The notes: generated by a model not told the origin, from the letters alone. A stretch of 64,000 nt of DNA from Azospirillum thermophilum (GCF_003130795.1 NZ_CP029353.1:759501-823500); one strand, 5' to 3'. Counted from the stretch's first letter, positions 17,393 to 27,986 are shown. A program made the numbers and translations.

Positions 17393-17428
17393 AGGGCGGG
17401 GGAACCGTGCCGTGGTCCCGCCCGCCCT
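17393..17428 (-). terminator. Possible terminator after bcp
   Basis: AGGGCGGG pairs with CCCGCCCT across a 20-base gap. On the minus strand, downstream of bcp, it is followed by a pyrimidine-rich UUCUUCU. The loop is long, so this is tentative. Confidence 0.35.
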
Positions 17429-17463
17429 GAACGAAAGTCCAATTGCCGGGAAGCCCGGCGGCG

Positions 17464-17928
17464 TTACAGCGCCTTCGCGGCCTTCAGCACCGCATCGACA
17501 TGGCCGGTCACCTTGACCTTGCGCCAGACGTTGCGCACCACGCCCTCCTTGTCGATCAGGAAGGTGGCGCGGTCGATTCCCATGTACTTGCGGCCGTACA
17601 TGCTCTTCTCGACCCAGGTGCCGTAGGCCTCGCACACCGCGCCGTCGGTGTCGGAGGCCAGCGTGAAGGGCAGGTCGTGCTTCGCCTTGAACTTGTCGTG
17701 GCTGGCGACGCTGTCCTTCGACACGCCGATCACCACGGCGTCGACGCCGGTGAAGTCGGGCAGGCTGTCGCGGAAGCCGCAGGCCTCGGAGGTGCAGCCG
17801 GAGGTATCGTCCTTCGGGTAGAAATACAGCACCACCGTCCGGCCCCGCAGCGCCGACAGCGTGACGCTGCCGCCGCCGTCGGTCGGCAGGGTGAAGTCCG
17901 GGGCGGGGGTTCCGACATCTACGGTCAT
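17464..17928 (-). CDS. bcp: Thioredoxin-dependent peroxiredoxin, BCP type
   Basis: This 154-residue atypical two-cysteine peroxiredoxin reduces hydrogen and organic peroxides with electrons from thioredoxin. The peroxidatic cysteine is C45 in YPKDDTSGCTSEAC and the resolving cysteine is probably C50, five residues later as in the BCP group. Its ATG overlaps the glnE stop by four bases, so it is probably translated from the glnE message. Confidence 0.93.
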   Translation of the reverse strand: MTVDVGTPAPDFTLPTDGGGSVTLSALRGRTVVLYFYPKDDTSGCTSEACGFRDSLPDFTGVDAVVIGVSKDSVASHDKFKAKHDLPFTLASDTDGAVCEAYGTWVEKSMYGRKYMGIDRATFLIDKEGVVRNVWRKVKVTGHVDAVLKAAKAL

Positions 17929-20900
17929 GGCAGTTCCTGATCCTGTCTGGACGCGGGAGGCGTGAGGCGGGACGCCGGCTCCTCGACCAGGGTCTTGAAA
18001 TGGTCATGGGCGCCGGCGGCGATGCGACGGATTCTGGTGTCGAGTTCCCCGAAGTCAACCACGGGTTCCTCATCCGGGAAGGCCGCTTGCGCCAGACCGG
18101 CCAGCAGGCTGGGCGACACCTGCCGCGGGTCGAGCACGCCGGCCGTGGTCAACCGCAGGAAGCCCTGCACCCGCCGCCAGACCCGCAGGGTCGATTCGAG
18201 CTCCCGCCCGACAGCCGGGTCGAGCAGGCCGGCCGCCACGGCGTTGCGCAGCGCGCCGGCGGTGCCGATCGCCAGGATCTCCGGCTGGCGGTGGGCGTGG
18301 CGGAGCTGGAGGTACTGGGCGATGAACTCGATGTCGATCAGCCCGCCGCGGGCGTACTTGACGTTCCACGGGTTGGTGGTGCCGAACTCCTTGTCGATGC
18401 GCCGGCGCATGTCGGCGACGTCCCACAGCAGCTTGTCCGGGTCGCGCGGGGCGGTCAGCGCGTCGCGCACCGCGGCGTTCACCCGCTGCGTCAGGCCGGG
18501 ATCGCCGCCGATGACACGGGCGCGGGTCAGCGCCATCTGCTCCCAGGTCCAGGCCTCGGCCGCCTGATAGTTGATGAAGGCGTCGAGCGAGGTGGCGAGC
18601 GGGCCGGAATTGCCCGAGGGGCGCAGCCGCATGTCCACCTCGTAGAGGCGGCCGTCGCCCATCGGCGCGGTGATGGCGTTGGTCAGCCGCTGCGTCAGCT
18701 TGATGTAGTACTCGTTGGGCGCCAGCGGCTTCGCCCCGTCCGACTGGCGCACGTCGGGCGGCACGTCGTAGACGACGATCAGGTCGATGTCCGAGGTGAC
18801 GGTGAGCTGCCGGCTGCCCAGCTTGCCCATGGCGACGACGACCCAGGCGCCGCCCGGCATATGGCCGTGGCGCTGGGCGAACTCCTCCTCCACCCGGCGG
18901 GCGAGGTCGGGGACCACCACGTCGGCGAGGTCGGCCAGGAAGGGGCCGCAGCGGTCGCCGTCGGTGATGCCGCGCAGGATGTGGATGCCGGCGCGGAAGC
19001 GCTGGTCGTTGGTCCAGCGGCGCGACAGGGTCAGCGCATCCTCGAAGTCGCGCGCGGTGGCGAGATAGCGGGCGTGGTCGGGCAGCAGCCCGGCGACGTC
19101 GGGCAGCGGGTCGAAGAAGTCGGGCGACAGCACCGCGTCGAGCAGGGACGGGTTGCGCGACAGCGTCTCGGCGAGTTGCGGCGCAGTACCCATCACCTCC
19201 GCCACCAGGGTCAGCAGGCGCGGGTTGGCGACGAAGAGCGAGAACAGCCCGACCCCCGCCGGCAGCCGGCCGAGGAAGGCGTCGAACTTCACCAGCGCGT
19301 CGTCGGGCGACGGGGTCTTGGCGAGCTCCGCCAGCAGGCCGGGGGCCAGCTCGGTCAGCAGCTCCCGCGCGCGGCCGGAGCGGGTGGCGCGGTAGCGTCC
19401 GCGGTGCCAGGCGGAGACGACGGCGATGACGCGGCTGGGGTCCTGGTAGCCCATGCCGCGCAGCGTCTCCACCGTGCCGGGATCGTCGTCGGTGCCGGTG
19501 AAGACGAGGTTGCCGGGGCCGGAGAGAGACGGCGCCTCCTCGAACAGCTCGGCATAGCGGTCCTCGACGCGGCCGAGCCGGGCCAGCAGCTCCTCGCGGA
19601 AGCCGTCCGCGTCGTCGTAGCCGAGGAAGCAGGCGAGATGCGCCACGCCGTCGTCGTCGGCCGGGATCTGGTGGGTCTGGCGGTCGTCGATCATCTGGAT
19701 GCGATGCTCGACCCGGCGCAGGAACTGGTAGGCCTCCTCCAGCTCCTCCACCGTCTGCGGCGGCACCCGGCCGACCTCGCAGAGCGCCCGGTTGGCGAGC
19801 AGCGTCGGGGCGATGCGCACCCGCGGGTCGCGCCCGCCGAAGATGAGCTGCTGGGTCTGGGCGAAGAACTCGATCTCGCGGATGCCGCCGCGGCCGACCT
19901 TGATGTCGTGGCCGTTGACCGTCACCTCGCGGTGGCCCTTGTGGGCGTTGATCTGGCGCTTGATGGAATGGATGTCCTGGATGGCGGCGAAGTCGAGGTT
20001 GCGGCGCCAGATGAAGGGCTCCAGCGAGCGGACGAACAGCGCCCCGGCCTCCGGATCGCCGGCGATGGGGCGGGCCTTGATCATCGCCGCCCGCTCCCAG
20101 TTCTGGCCGACGCTGCCGTAATAAATTTCGGCGGCGGAGACGGAAACCGCCAGCGGCGTCGCCCCCGGATCGGGCCGCAGACGGAGATCCGTGCGGAAGA
20201 CGTAGCCGTCCTTCGTGCGTTCCTCCATAATGCGGACAAGATCGCGCGCGATACGGATGAACGTGCGGGCGAGGTTGTCCGGCTGGGGCGTTTGGACGAC
20301 GGCATCGTCGTACAGCACGATCAGGTCGATATCGCTGGAGTAATTGAGTTCGCGCGCACCGAGTTTCCCCATGGCAAGCACGATCAGCCCCGACCCCACC
20401 CACGGTCGCTGCGGATCCGGCAGCGTCAGCGTGCCCGCCTCGGCGGCCCGGCGCAGCAGATGCGCCGCGGCCAGCCGCACCGCCGTTTCCGCCATGTCGG
20501 ACAGCGCGCCCGTGACCTTGCGCAGCGGCCATGAGCCGGTGATGTCGGCCAGCGCGATCAGCAGCGCCGCCCGCCGCTTGGCGAGCCGCAGGCCGGCCAT
20601 CAGCCGGTCGATGTTGCGCTCGCCGGCGTATTCGGCCTCGAGATCCGCCAGCAGGGCGGCGAAGGGGGCGTCGTATCCCTCCTCCACCGCGCGGCGGACG
20701 CAGGCCAGCTCGCGGGTCAGGATGTGGCCGAGATACGGGCTGTTGCCGCAGACCGCGTCGATCAGCGCCTGCCCCTCGCCGGAGGCGGCGAAGCCCTCCG
20801 CCCACTCCCGCAGGGCGGGCTCCGCCTTCGCCGCCTCCTGGCGCCAGCGGTCGCGCCCCAGCTCGGCCTGGGCGGGGTCGAAGGGCCGGGGAATCCGGTG

Positions 20901-20945
20901 GGGAAGCGGGCGGGCCGGCTGTGCGGAGGAGAGATCGGTCGGCAT
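17925..20945 (-). CDS. glnE: Glutamine synthetase adenylyltransferase/adenylyl-removing enzyme
   Basis: The 1006-residue bifunctional enzyme adds AMP to, and removes it from, glutamine synthetase according to PII and glutamine signals. Both nucleotidyltransferase halves are present, each with the G-K-L-G...D-I-D-L metal motif: GKLGARELNYSSDIDLIVLYD near residue 200 and GKLGSRQLTVTSDIDLIVVYD near residue 715. The first half is the removing domain and the second the adding domain. The length is normal for the family. It diverges from the AsmA-like gene with a 117-base gap. Confidence 0.96.
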   Translation of the reverse strand: MPTDLSSAQPARPLPHRIPRPFDPAQAELGRDRWRQEAAKAEPALREWAEGFAASGEGQALIDAVCGNSPYLGHILTRELACVRRAVEEGYDAPFAALLADLEAEYAGERNIDRLMAGLRLAKRRAALLIALADITGSWPLRKVTGALSDMAETAVRLAAAHLLRRAAEAGTLTLPDPQRPWVGSGLIVLAMGKLGARELNYSSDIDLIVLYDDAVVQTPQPDNLARTFIRIARDLVRIMEERTKDGYVFRTDLRLRPDPGATPLAVSVSAAEIYYGSVGQNWERAAMIKARPIAGDPEAGALFVRSLEPFIWRRNLDFAAIQDIHSIKRQINAHKGHREVTVNGHDIKVGRGGIREIEFFAQTQQLIFGGRDPRVRIAPTLLANRALCEVGRVPPQTVEELEEAYQFLRRVEHRIQMIDDRQTHQIPADDDGVAHLACFLGYDDADGFREELLARLGRVEDRYAELFEEAPSLSGPGNLVFTGTDDDPGTVETLRGMGYQDPSRVIAVVSAWHRGRYRATRSGRARELLTELAPGLLAELAKTPSPDDALVKFDAFLGRLPAGVGLFSLFVANPRLLTLVAEVMGTAPQLAETLSRNPSLLDAVLSPDFFDPLPDVAGLLPDHARYLATARDFEDALTLSRRWTNDQRFRAGIHILRGITDGDRCGPFLADLADVVVPDLARRVEEEFAQRHGHMPGGAWVVVAMGKLGSRQLTVTSDIDLIVVYDVPPDVRQSDGAKPLAPNEYYIKLTQRLTNAITAPMGDGRLYEVDMRLRPSGNSGPLATSLDAFINYQAAEAWTWEQMALTRARVIGGDPGLTQRVNAAVRDALTAPRDPDKLLWDVADMRRRIDKEFGTTNPWNVKYARGGLIDIEFIAQYLQLRHAHRQPEILAIGTAGALRNAVAAGLLDPAVGRELESTLRVWRRVQGFLRLTTAGVLDPRQVSPSLLAGLAQAAFPDEEPVVDFGELDTRIRRIAAGAHDHFKTLVEEPASRLTPPASRQDQELP

Positions 20946-21062
20946 GGGAATGGTTCGCTCTGCTTATCGATTGGGCGGAACCCTGCACTCCGTGCCGCCA
21001 CCCGTCAACGGACAGAAGATCGCTGCCCGGCTGAGGCGCCCGTCCGGCAAGGACCGCGTCGC

Positions 21063-24000
21063 TTGATCCGCCGCACCGCGAAGCTTCTCGGCTGGACCCT
21101 CGGGGGTGCGGCCGTCCTGGTGACGGCGGCCGGCGGGCTGTTCGTCTGGCGACTGACCGAAGGGCCGATCGCGCTCGACCCGCTGATCCCGCAGGTCGAA
21201 CGGGCGCTGAGCGACCCGGACGGCCGCTTCACCGTCCATGTCGGCGACCTGGTCCTGTCGCTCGCCGACGAGGAGGAGGTGAACGAGGCCGGGGCCGGGC
21301 CGCGGCGGCTCGACCTGCGCGCGCGCCGGGTGCGGGCGGTGAACGCCGAGGGCCGGGAGCTGGCCGCCGTGCCGGAGATGGGGGTGGGCTTCTCGGTCCC
21401 CGCCCTGTTCCTCGGCAAGCTGTCGCCGACGCGGCTCGACCTCGTGCGGCCGCGGCTGAACGCGGTGCGGCGGGCGGACGGCAGCATCAGCTTCGACATC
21501 CGCACCGGGGAGGCGCCGCCCGAGGCGGAGACGGCCGCCGGCCCGACGCTGGCCGACGATCTGCTGGAGCTGCTGCGCCAGCCGCCGGACATCGGCAAGC
21601 CGATGGGGCTCCTGCGCAGCCTGTCCATCACCGGCGCCGACCTGTCGGTGACCAACCGGATGCTCGACATCTCCTGGCACGCGCGCCGGCTGGATCTGGC
21701 GCTGACGCGCGACGCGCAGGGGACACGGGGACGGGCGCGGCTGACGCTCGACCTTGCGCAGGGACCCGATGCCCCGCCGGTGACGATGGAGGCGACGGCC
21801 GACCACCGCATGGGCGAGCGGACGACCACCGTCACCACGCGTTTCGGCGGGCTGGAGCCGGCGGCGCTGGCCGCGCTGGGGCCGCGGCTGGCGCCGCTGG
21901 CGGGACTCCGCGTCCCGCTCGGCGGCACGGTCGAGGCGCGGCTCGACGAACGGTTCGAGCCGGAGACGCTCGCCTTCGACCTGCAGGGCGCGCCGGGCAC
22001 CGCGACGATCCCCGAGCTGCGGCCCGAGCCCTATGCCGTCGCCGGGCTGAGCGCCCGCGGCACGCTGGATGTCGCCGGGCAGCGCGCCGAGCTGGCGGCG
22101 CTGTCGCTGCGGCTGCGCGACGCGGCGGGGGGCGAGCTGCTGACGCTCGGCGCGACGGGAACCCTGCGCGAGGGCGGCGAGGGGCTGGCCGGCGGCGGCC
22201 GGCTGACGCTGGCGACGCCCGGCCGCAGCGCCGCCGTGGAGCTGGAGGGGGCGGAGGACCGCGACCGCAGGGCGACGCTGTCGCTGCGCCTCGCCAACCT
22301 GGAGCCGGCGGCCTTCGCCGGGCTGGCGCCGGTGCTGGCGCCGCTCGCCGCCGCCGCCCTGCCGCTGTCGGGAACCGCCAGCCTGACGCTGTCCGCCCCG
22401 GCGCCGGAGGGCGGGCGCCAGCCGCTGGCGGTCGCCGCCGACCTCACCGCCGGGGCCGGCCGCATCGTCGAGCGCTCGCTGTCCGGCGGGCAGCCGCAGC
22501 CCGTGGCGTCCGCCGCGCTGCGGCTGGCCGGCGACCGGGCGAGCGGCGTGCTGGCGGTGGACCGCTTCGCCCTGGCGCTCGGCACGGCGGAGGCGCCGGG
22601 ACCGCGGCTGGAGGGGCGGGCGCAGGCGGCCGACCGCGGCGGGCAGCTCGCCGCCGAGGCGACGGTCACCGCGAAGTCGGTCCCGCTCGACGATCTGCAC
22701 CGCTACTGGCCGGAGCCGGTCGGCCCCAACGCGCGGGAGTGGGTGACGAAGAACCTCCGCCACGGGCTGGTGACCGAGGCGACGGCCACCGTGTCGCTCG
22801 CGGGGCCGCTGGACAACCTCGCGGCGATCGACGCCACGCGGCTGGAGGCGGTGATCCGCGGCGAGAACGTCACGGCCGACTATTTCCATCCGCTGCCGCC
22901 GGTGACCGGCGTCGGGGTGGAGGCGACGACCGACGGCAAGACCTTCACCATCCGCACCAGAGGCGGGCAGATCGGCGACATCCGGGTGGGCGACGCCGAC
23001 ATGGCGATCCGCGGCCTGGACATCGGCAAGGAGGAGATGGAGATCCAGGTGCCGGTCAGCGGCCCGATCCGCTCCATCCTCACCGTGCTGGACAGCCCGC
23101 CGCTGGGCTATCCCAGCAAGCTCGACCTCGACCCCAAGCGCACCCAGGGCACCGGCGAGGCGATGCTGCGCTTCAACTTCCCGCTGCTGGCCGACCTGAA
23201 GACCGAGGACCTGAAGCTGACGGTGAACGGCCGGCTGAAGGGGGCCGCGGTGGAGAAGGTGGCTGCCGGGATGAACGCCACCGACGGCGACCTCGCCCTG
23301 GCGCTCGACCTCGGCGGCATGTCGGTGAAGGGCACCACCAAGCTGGACGGCATCCCCGTCTCGGTCGACTGGAAGGAGCAGTTCTCCTCCGCCGCCAAGG
23401 GGCCGCGCACCCGCATCGCCGTGAAGGGCGACGTGGACGCCGCCGACCTGCGCAGCCACGGCATCGACCTGGAGGAGCATGTGCTGGGGCCGATGGGCGC
23501 CGACATGATCTTCACCATCGACCAGCGCCACCGCTTCGCCCTGACGGCGGCGCTGAACCTGGAGAAGACGCGCCTGTCGATCCCGGAGCTGGGCTGGGAG
23601 AAGCCGCCCGGCGTGCCGGGCAGCGGCAAGCTGGCGCTGGAGTTCGACAAGGACCGCCCGACCCGCGTGTCCGGCCTGACGGTCGATGCCGGCGGCCTGA
23701 AGGGCCTCGCCAACATCGAGCTGGCCGACGGCGGCAAGCGCGTCGCCCGCGTGGTGGTGCCGCGGCTGCAGGCCGGGGCGAGCGACCTGCAGATCGACGT
23801 CGCGGTGCGGCCCGAGGGCGGCGGCTATGCCGGGACCATCCGCGGCGCCAGCCTGGACGCCCGCGGCCTGATGGGGGGCGGCAAGGGTGGGAAGAGCCGC
23901 AAGGGCGCCGACCGTCCGGGCCTGGGCGAGGAGGGGCGGATGACCCCGCTCGACCTCGACGTCCGGCTGGGCCGCGTGGTGTTCGGCGAGGGCCGGCAGC

Positions 24001-24761
24001 TCTCGCAGGTCGCCGGCACGCTGCGGCGCGGGCCGACCGCCTGGACCCTGCTGGACGTCACCGGCCACAGCGGCCAGGTTCCGGTCGTCCTGCGCTACCG
24101 GCCGGACGCCAAAGGCGTCTATCAGGTGGCGATCCAGACCGACGACCTGGGGACGACGCTGCGCGCGCTCGACCTCAACGACCGGGTGCAGGGCGGCCGG
24201 CTGCGCGTCACCGGCCATACGGTGGCGCCGCGCGCCGACGCGGCGATCGAAGGGGCGGTGGAGATCGCCGACTACACGCTGATCGACCCGCCGGTGCTGG
24301 CCCGTATCCTCAACGCCGCCTCGCCCGCCGGCTTCGCCGAGCTGATGGGCGGCGGCAAGGGCATCCAGTTCGGCCGGCTGTCGGCCGGCTACCGCAAGGA
24401 GGGGCGGCTGCTGACCCTGCGCGACCTGCGCACCTCCGGCTCGGCGCTCGGCCTGACGCTGGAAGGGGACATCGACATCCAGACCGAGACCGCCAACCTG
24501 CGCGGCACCATCGTGCCGGTCTACGGGCTGAACCGGCTGATCGGCCAGATCCCGCTGCTGGGCGACCTCCTCAGCGGCGGCGAGGGGCAGGGCATCTTCT
24601 CCGCCACCTGGCGGGTGCAGGGGCCGCTGGCCGACCCCGACGTCTCGGTCAACCCGCTGGCGGTGCTCGCCCCGGGCTTCCTGCGCAACCTGTTCTTCCT
24701 GGGAGAAGGCGGATCGGGCGACGCGCCCGCCCCGATGCTGCGGGACGAGCATCTGCGGTAG
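21063..24761 (+). CDS. Large AsmA-like / DUF3971 (YhdP-type) envelope protein
   Basis: The frame encodes about 1232 residues: one N-terminal membrane helix (roughly 10-27), a DUF3971-type region in the middle and an AsmA-like C-terminal domain, with GTIVPVYGLNRLIGQIPLLGDLLSG near the end. Relatives (YhdP, TamB, AsmA) are long hydrophobic-groove proteins thought to carry phospholipids between the membranes. I place the start at the TTG of MIRRTAKLLGW, which has AAGGA nine bases upstream. The open frame continues back over the antisense strand of glnE, where no conserved sequence is expected. The gene stands alone, with a hairpin after the stop. Confidence 0.85.
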   Translation: MIRRTAKLLGWTLGGAAVLVTAAGGLFVWRLTEGPIALDPLIPQVERALSDPDGRFTVHVGDLVLSLADEEEVNEAGAGPRRLDLRARRVRAVNAEGRELAAVPEMGVGFSVPALFLGKLSPTRLDLVRPRLNAVRRADGSISFDIRTGEAPPEAETAAGPTLADDLLELLRQPPDIGKPMGLLRSLSITGADLSVTNRMLDISWHARRLDLALTRDAQGTRGRARLTLDLAQGPDAPPVTMEATADHRMGERTTTVTTRFGGLEPAALAALGPRLAPLAGLRVPLGGTVEARLDERFEPETLAFDLQGAPGTATIPELRPEPYAVAGLSARGTLDVAGQRAELAALSLRLRDAAGGELLTLGATGTLREGGEGLAGGGRLTLATPGRSAAVELEGAEDRDRRATLSLRLANLEPAAFAGLAPVLAPLAAAALPLSGTASLTLSAPAPEGGRQPLAVAADLTAGAGRIVERSLSGGQPQPVASAALRLAGDRASGVLAVDRFALALGTAEAPGPRLEGRAQAADRGGQLAAEATVTAKSVPLDDLHRYWPEPVGPNAREWVTKNLRHGLVTEATATVSLAGPLDNLAAIDATRLEAVIRGENVTADYFHPLPPVTGVGVEATTDGKTFTIRTRGGQIGDIRVGDADMAIRGLDIGKEEMEIQVPVSGPIRSILTVLDSPPLGYPSKLDLDPKRTQGTGEAMLRFNFPLLADLKTEDLKLTVNGRLKGAAVEKVAAGMNATDGDLALALDLGGMSVKGTTKLDGIPVSVDWKEQFSSAAKGPRTRIAVKGDVDAADLRSHGIDLEEHVLGPMGADMIFTIDQRHRFALTAALNLEKTRLSIPELGWEKPPGVPGSGKLALEFDKDRPTRVSGLTVDAGGLKGLANIELADGGKRVARVVVPRLQAGASDLQIDVAVRPEGGGYAGTIRGASLDARGLMGGGKGGKSRKGADRPGLGEEGRMTPLDLDVRLGRVVFGEGRQLSQVAGTLRRGPTAWTLLDVTGHSGQVPVVLRYRPDAKGVYQVAIQTDDLGTTLRALDLNDRVQGGRLRVTGHTVAPRADAAIEGAVEIADYTLIDPPVLARILNAASPAGFAELMGGGKGIQFGRLSAGYRKEGRLLTLRDLRTSGSALGLTLEGDIDIQTETANLRGTIVPVYGLNRLIGQIPLLGDLLSGGEGQGIFSATWRVQGPLADPDVSVNPLAVLAPGFLRNLFFLGEGGSGDAPAPMLRDEHLR

Positions 24762-24762
24762 G

Positions 24763-24790
24763 GGCGGGGCGCCGGACCGGACGCCCCGCC
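24763..24790. terminator. Hairpin between convergent AsmA-like gene and tyrS
   Basis: A perfect 9-bp stem (GGCGGGGCG / CGCCCCGCC) with a 10-base loop starts directly after the stop codon. It lacks a T-run. Confidence 0.5.
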
Positions 24791-24820
24791 TGACGCGGCG
24801 GACCTCGGCCCGCCGTCACG

Positions 24821-24852
24821 TCAGCCCGCCTTGACTTCAGCCCGCCTTGACC
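24821..24852. repeat. 16-bp tandem duplication at the 3' end of tyrS
   Basis: TCAGCCCGCCTTGACT is followed directly by TCAGCCCGCCTTGACC. On the minus strand the last codons of tyrS (V-K-A-G-stop) are repeated just past the stop. It looks like a simple recent duplication. Confidence 0.85.
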
Positions 24853-26090
24853 AGGGCGTGGCGCTTCTTGCCGGCGCTGAGCTTGATGACGCCGTCGGCG
24901 TTGAGGTCGGCGGCGGTGAGCTTCGCCGCCTCGTCGGCGACGGCGCCGTCGTTGACGCGGGCCCCGCCGCCCTTGATGAGGCGGCGCGCCTCGCCCTTGG
25001 AGGCGGCGAGGCCGGCGGTCACCAGCAGGTCGACCACCGCCATCCCGGCCTCCAGATCGGCACGGGCGACCTCGACGGTCGGCAGCCCCTCGGCGGCGGC
25101 CCCCTCCTCGAAGGCGCGGCGGGCGGTCTCGGCCGCCTCCTGCGCCGCGGCCTCGCCATGGGCGAGGCGGGTGACCTCGTTGGCCAGCACCTTCTTGGCC
25201 TCGTTGATCTCGGCGCCCTGCAGGGCCTCCAGCCGGGCGATCTCGTCGAGCGGCAGTTCGGTGTAGAGGCGCAGGAAGCGGCCGACGTCGGCATCCTCCG
25301 CGTTGCGCCAGTACTGCCAGAAATCATAGGCGCTGAGCTTGTCGTCGGTCAGCCAGACGGCTCCGGCGGCGGTCTTGCCCATCTTGGCGCCCGACGCGGT
25401 GGTGAGCAGCGGCGTGGTCAGCCCGAACAGCTCCAGCCCGTCGGTGCGGCGGCCGAGCTCGACGCCGTTGACGATGTTGCCCCACTGGTCCGACCCGCCC
25501 ATCTGCAGCGTGCAGCCCAGCCGGCGGTTCAGCTCCACGAAGTCGTAGGCCTGGAGGATCATGTAGTTGAATTCCAGGAAGGTCAGCGGCTGCTCGCGCT
25601 CCAGCCGCAGCTTGACCGAATCGAAGGTCAGCATGCGGTTGATCGTGAAGTGCCGCCCGACGTCGCGCAGGAGCTGGATGTATTTCAGCCCGTCCAGCCA
25701 GTCGGCGTTGTTGACCATCACCGCGTCGGTCGGGCCGTCCCCGAAGGTCAGGTAGCGGCCGAAGATGCGCTTGATGCCCGCCATGTTGGAGGCGATGGTC
25801 TCCTTCGTCAGGAGCTGCCGCGCCTCGTCCTTGCCGGAGGGGTCGCCGATCTGGGTGGTGCCGCCGCCCATCAGGACGATCGGCTTGTGGCCGGTCTTCT
25901 GCAGCCAGCGCAGCATCATGATCGGCAGCAGGCTGCCGACATGCAGGCTGTCGGCCGTGCAGTCGAAGCCAATATAGGCGACGACCGGCCCCTTCTGCGC
26001 CTTCTCATCGAGCGCCGCGAGGTCGGTGCACTGGTGGATGAAGCCGCGCTCGTCGAGGGTGCGCAGGAAATCCGAGTGAAGCGTCGTCAT
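24837..26090 (-). CDS. tyrS: Tyrosyl-tRNA synthetase
   Basis: This 417-residue class I synthetase charges tRNA-Tyr. The HIGH-like motif is SLHVGS around H50. The KMSKS loop is KMGKT near residues 237-241. A C-terminal S4 RNA-binding domain follows ([16 protein letters not shown]). The start is the ATG of [16 protein letters not shown]. An upstream ATG at 26159 would add a non-conserved extension that runs into the anmK promoter region. It diverges from anmK. Confidence 0.96.
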   Translation of the reverse strand: MTTLHSDFLRTLDERGFIHQCTDLAALDEKAQKGPVVAYIGFDCTADSLHVGSLLPIMMLRWLQKTGHKPIVLMGGGTTQIGDPSGKDEARQLLTKETIASNMAGIKRIFGRYLTFGDGPTDAVMVNNADWLDGLKYIQLLRDVGRHFTINRMLTFDSVKLRLEREQPLTFLEFNYMILQAYDFVELNRRLGCTLQMGGSDQWGNIVNGVELGRRTDGLELFGLTTPLLTTASGAKMGKTAAGAVWLTDDKLSAYDFWQYWRNAEDADVGRFLRLYTELPLDEIARLEALQGAEINEAKKVLANEVTRLAHGEAAAQEAAETARRAFEEGAAAEGLPTVEVARADLEAGMAVVDLLVTAGLAASKGEARRLIKGGGARVNDGAVADEAAKLTAADLNADGVIKLSAGKKRHALVKAG

Positions 26091-26206
26091 TGGCCGCTGT
26101 CCGGCAGTGATTGGGAGATCGGAGTGCGGTCTGTTAGCATGGAACGGCCGGCCCCTCAATCGGCAGGGACCGGGACGGCAGCAGGCACAAGGGGTCGCGG
26201 ACGGGT

Positions 26207-27298
26207 ATGGACGGCAGCATGCGGACGGTCATCGGCCTGATGAGCGGCACCTCGATGGACGGCATCGACGCCGCCCTGGTGCGCACCGACGGGGAGACGC
26301 GGGTGGAGCCGGTGGCCTTCCTGACCATTCCCTACGAGGACGGCTTCCGGGCCGAGCTGCGCTCCTGCCTCGGCGGGACGGGGCCGGTGGAGGCGGTGGA
26401 GCGCGCCCTGACCGACGCCCACGCCGACGCCGTGCGCCGCCTGCTGGAGACGGCGGGGGTGGCGGCCCCGGCGGTCGACCTCATCGGCTTCCACGGCCAC
26501 ACCATCCACCATGCGCCGGAAGAGCGGCGGACCTGGCAGATCGGCGACGGCGCCCGGCTGGCCGCCGCGACCGGCATCGCCGTGGTGAACGACTTCCGCA
26601 GCGCAGACGTCGCCGCCGGCGGGCAGGGCGCGCCGCTCGTCCCGCTGTTCCACCGTGCGCTGGCCGACCGGCTGGAACGGCCGCTGGCCGTGCTGAACAT
26701 CGGCGGCGTCGCCAACGTCACCTGGATCGGACGGGACGGGACCGGGCCAGGGGGCGCGGTCATCGCCTGCGACACCGGCCCCGGCAACGCGCTGGTCGAC
26801 GACTGGGTGCTGCGCCAGACCGGCGGGCGCTATGACGCCGGCGGCGCGCTGGCCGCCCGCGGCCGGGTGGCGGAGGGGGCTCTGACCACCCTGATGGCCC
26901 ACCCCTATTTCGACCGGCCGGCGCCCAAGTCGCTGGACCGCGACGCCTTCGACCCGGCGCCGGTGGCGGGCCTGCCGGCGGAGGACGGGGCGGCGACGCT
27001 GACCGCCTTCACCGCCGCCTCGGTCGCCCGCATCGTGCCGCATCTGCCGCAGGCGCCGGTGCGCTGGCTGGTCTGCGGCGGCGGCCGGCACAACGCCACG
27101 CTGATGGCGATGCTGGCGGAGCGGCTGGGCGTGCCTGTCGATGCGGTGGAGGCGGAGGGCTGGGACGGCGATGCGCTGGAGGCGCAGGCCTTCGCCTACC
27201 TCGCGGTGCGCAGCCGCAAGGGCCTGGCCCTGAGCCTGCCGGCCACCACCGGCGTTCCCCGGCCGATGACCGGCGGGCGGTTCCACCCGGCGCCCTGA
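26207..27298 (+). CDS. anmK: Anhydro-N-acetylmuramic acid kinase
   Basis: The 363-residue sugar kinase phosphorylates and opens 1,6-anhydro-MurNAc released from the wall by lytic transglycosylases, feeding it back into peptidoglycan recycling. The ATP-binding motif [12 protein letters not shown] is at residues 10-21, with [10 protein letters not shown] and [12 protein letters not shown] further on. A second in-frame ATG four residues in could also start it. It is read away from tyrS, and a lytic transglycosylase is encoded at 4321. Confidence 0.95.
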   Translation: MDGSMRTVIGLMSGTSMDGIDAALVRTDGETRVEPVAFLTIPYEDGFRAELRSCLGGTGPVEAVERALTDAHADAVRRLLETAGVAAPAVDLIGFHGHTIHHAPEERRTWQIGDGARLAAATGIAVVNDFRSADVAAGGQGAPLVPLFHRALADRLERPLAVLNIGGVANVTWIGRDGTGPGGAVIACDTGPGNALVDDWVLRQTGGRYDAGGALAARGRVAEGALTTLMAHPYFDRPAPKSLDRDAFDPAPVAGLPAEDGAATLTAFTAASVARIVPHLPQAPVRWLVCGGGRHNATLMAMLAERLGVPVDAVEAEGWDGDALEAQAFAYLAVRSRKGLALSLPATTGVPRPMTGGRFHPAP

Positions 27299-27317
27299 GG
27301 GCGGGGGCGCGTCCCGC

Positions 27318-27986
27318 TCACCCTGCGCGAGGCGGATCGTCGCCCGGCGGATCGGTGCCCAGCAGATCAACGACGGCGGCATCCTGGTCCACGCCGGCCC
27401 AGTCGGTCAGCACCGGCAGGGCCTCGTTCAGCCGGCGGCGGTACTCGGCGCGCGGGATTTCGACGGCGCCGAAGCGGGCGAGATGGTCGGTGACGAACTG
27501 GGTGTCGAGCAGAGTGTACCCCGCCGCCCGCAGCCGGGCCGCCAGATGGACCAGCGCCACCTTGCTGGCGTCGGTCTCGCGGCTGAACATGCTCTCGCCG
27601 AAATAGGCGGCGCCGATCGCGACGCCGTAGAGCCCGCCGACCAGCCGCCCGTCGCGCCAGCATTCCACGCTGTGGGCGAAGCCGGCCTCCGCCAGCTCGC
27701 TGTAGAGCCGGACGATGTCGGCGTTGATCCAGGTCTTGGGCCGCTCCTCCGTCGTCTCGGCGCAGGCCTCGATCACCGCGCGGAAGGCGGTGTCGAAGCG
27801 CACGTCGAACCGGCCGCGGCGGACCACCTTGCGCAGCGAGCGCGGGACATGGAAGGCGTCCAGCGGCAGGATGCCGCGCCGTTCCGGGTCGAACCAATGC
27901 AACTCGCGGGATTCGGCGCTTTCCGCCATCGGGAAGATCCCGGCGGCATAGGCGCGCAGCAGAAGCGGGGCGGACAGCTCGAGCAT
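27318..27986 (-). CDS. aat: Leucyl/phenylalanyl-tRNA-protein transferase
   Basis: This 222-residue enzyme adds Leu or Phe to proteins with N-terminal Lys or Arg, marking them for ClpAP via the N-end rule. Typical segments are YAAGIFPM, WFDPERRGILPL, HSVECW and GGLYGVAIGAAYFGESMFS. It converges with anmK, with 19 bases between the stops. Confidence 0.95.
   Translation of the reverse strand: MLELSAPLLLRAYAAGIFPMAESAESRELHWFDPERRGILPLDAFHVPRSLRKVVRRGRFDVRFDTAFRAVIEACAETTEERPKTWINADIVRLYSELAEAGFAHSVECWRDGRLVGGLYGVAIGAAYFGESMFSRETDASKVALVHLAARLRAAGYTLLDTQFVTDHLARFGAVEIPRAEYRRRLNEALPVLTDWAGVDQDAAVVDLLGTDPPGDDPPRAG

Noticed and set aside
18000..20534. Open frame of 844 codons antisense to glnE
   Set aside because: It is a shadow of a fully conserved GlnE.
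20964..24752. Open frame of 1262 codons antisense to the AsmA-like gene
   Set aside because: It is a GC-bias shadow: arginine-, glutamine- and histidine-rich with no domain, while the opposite strand encodes a coherent AsmA-type protein.
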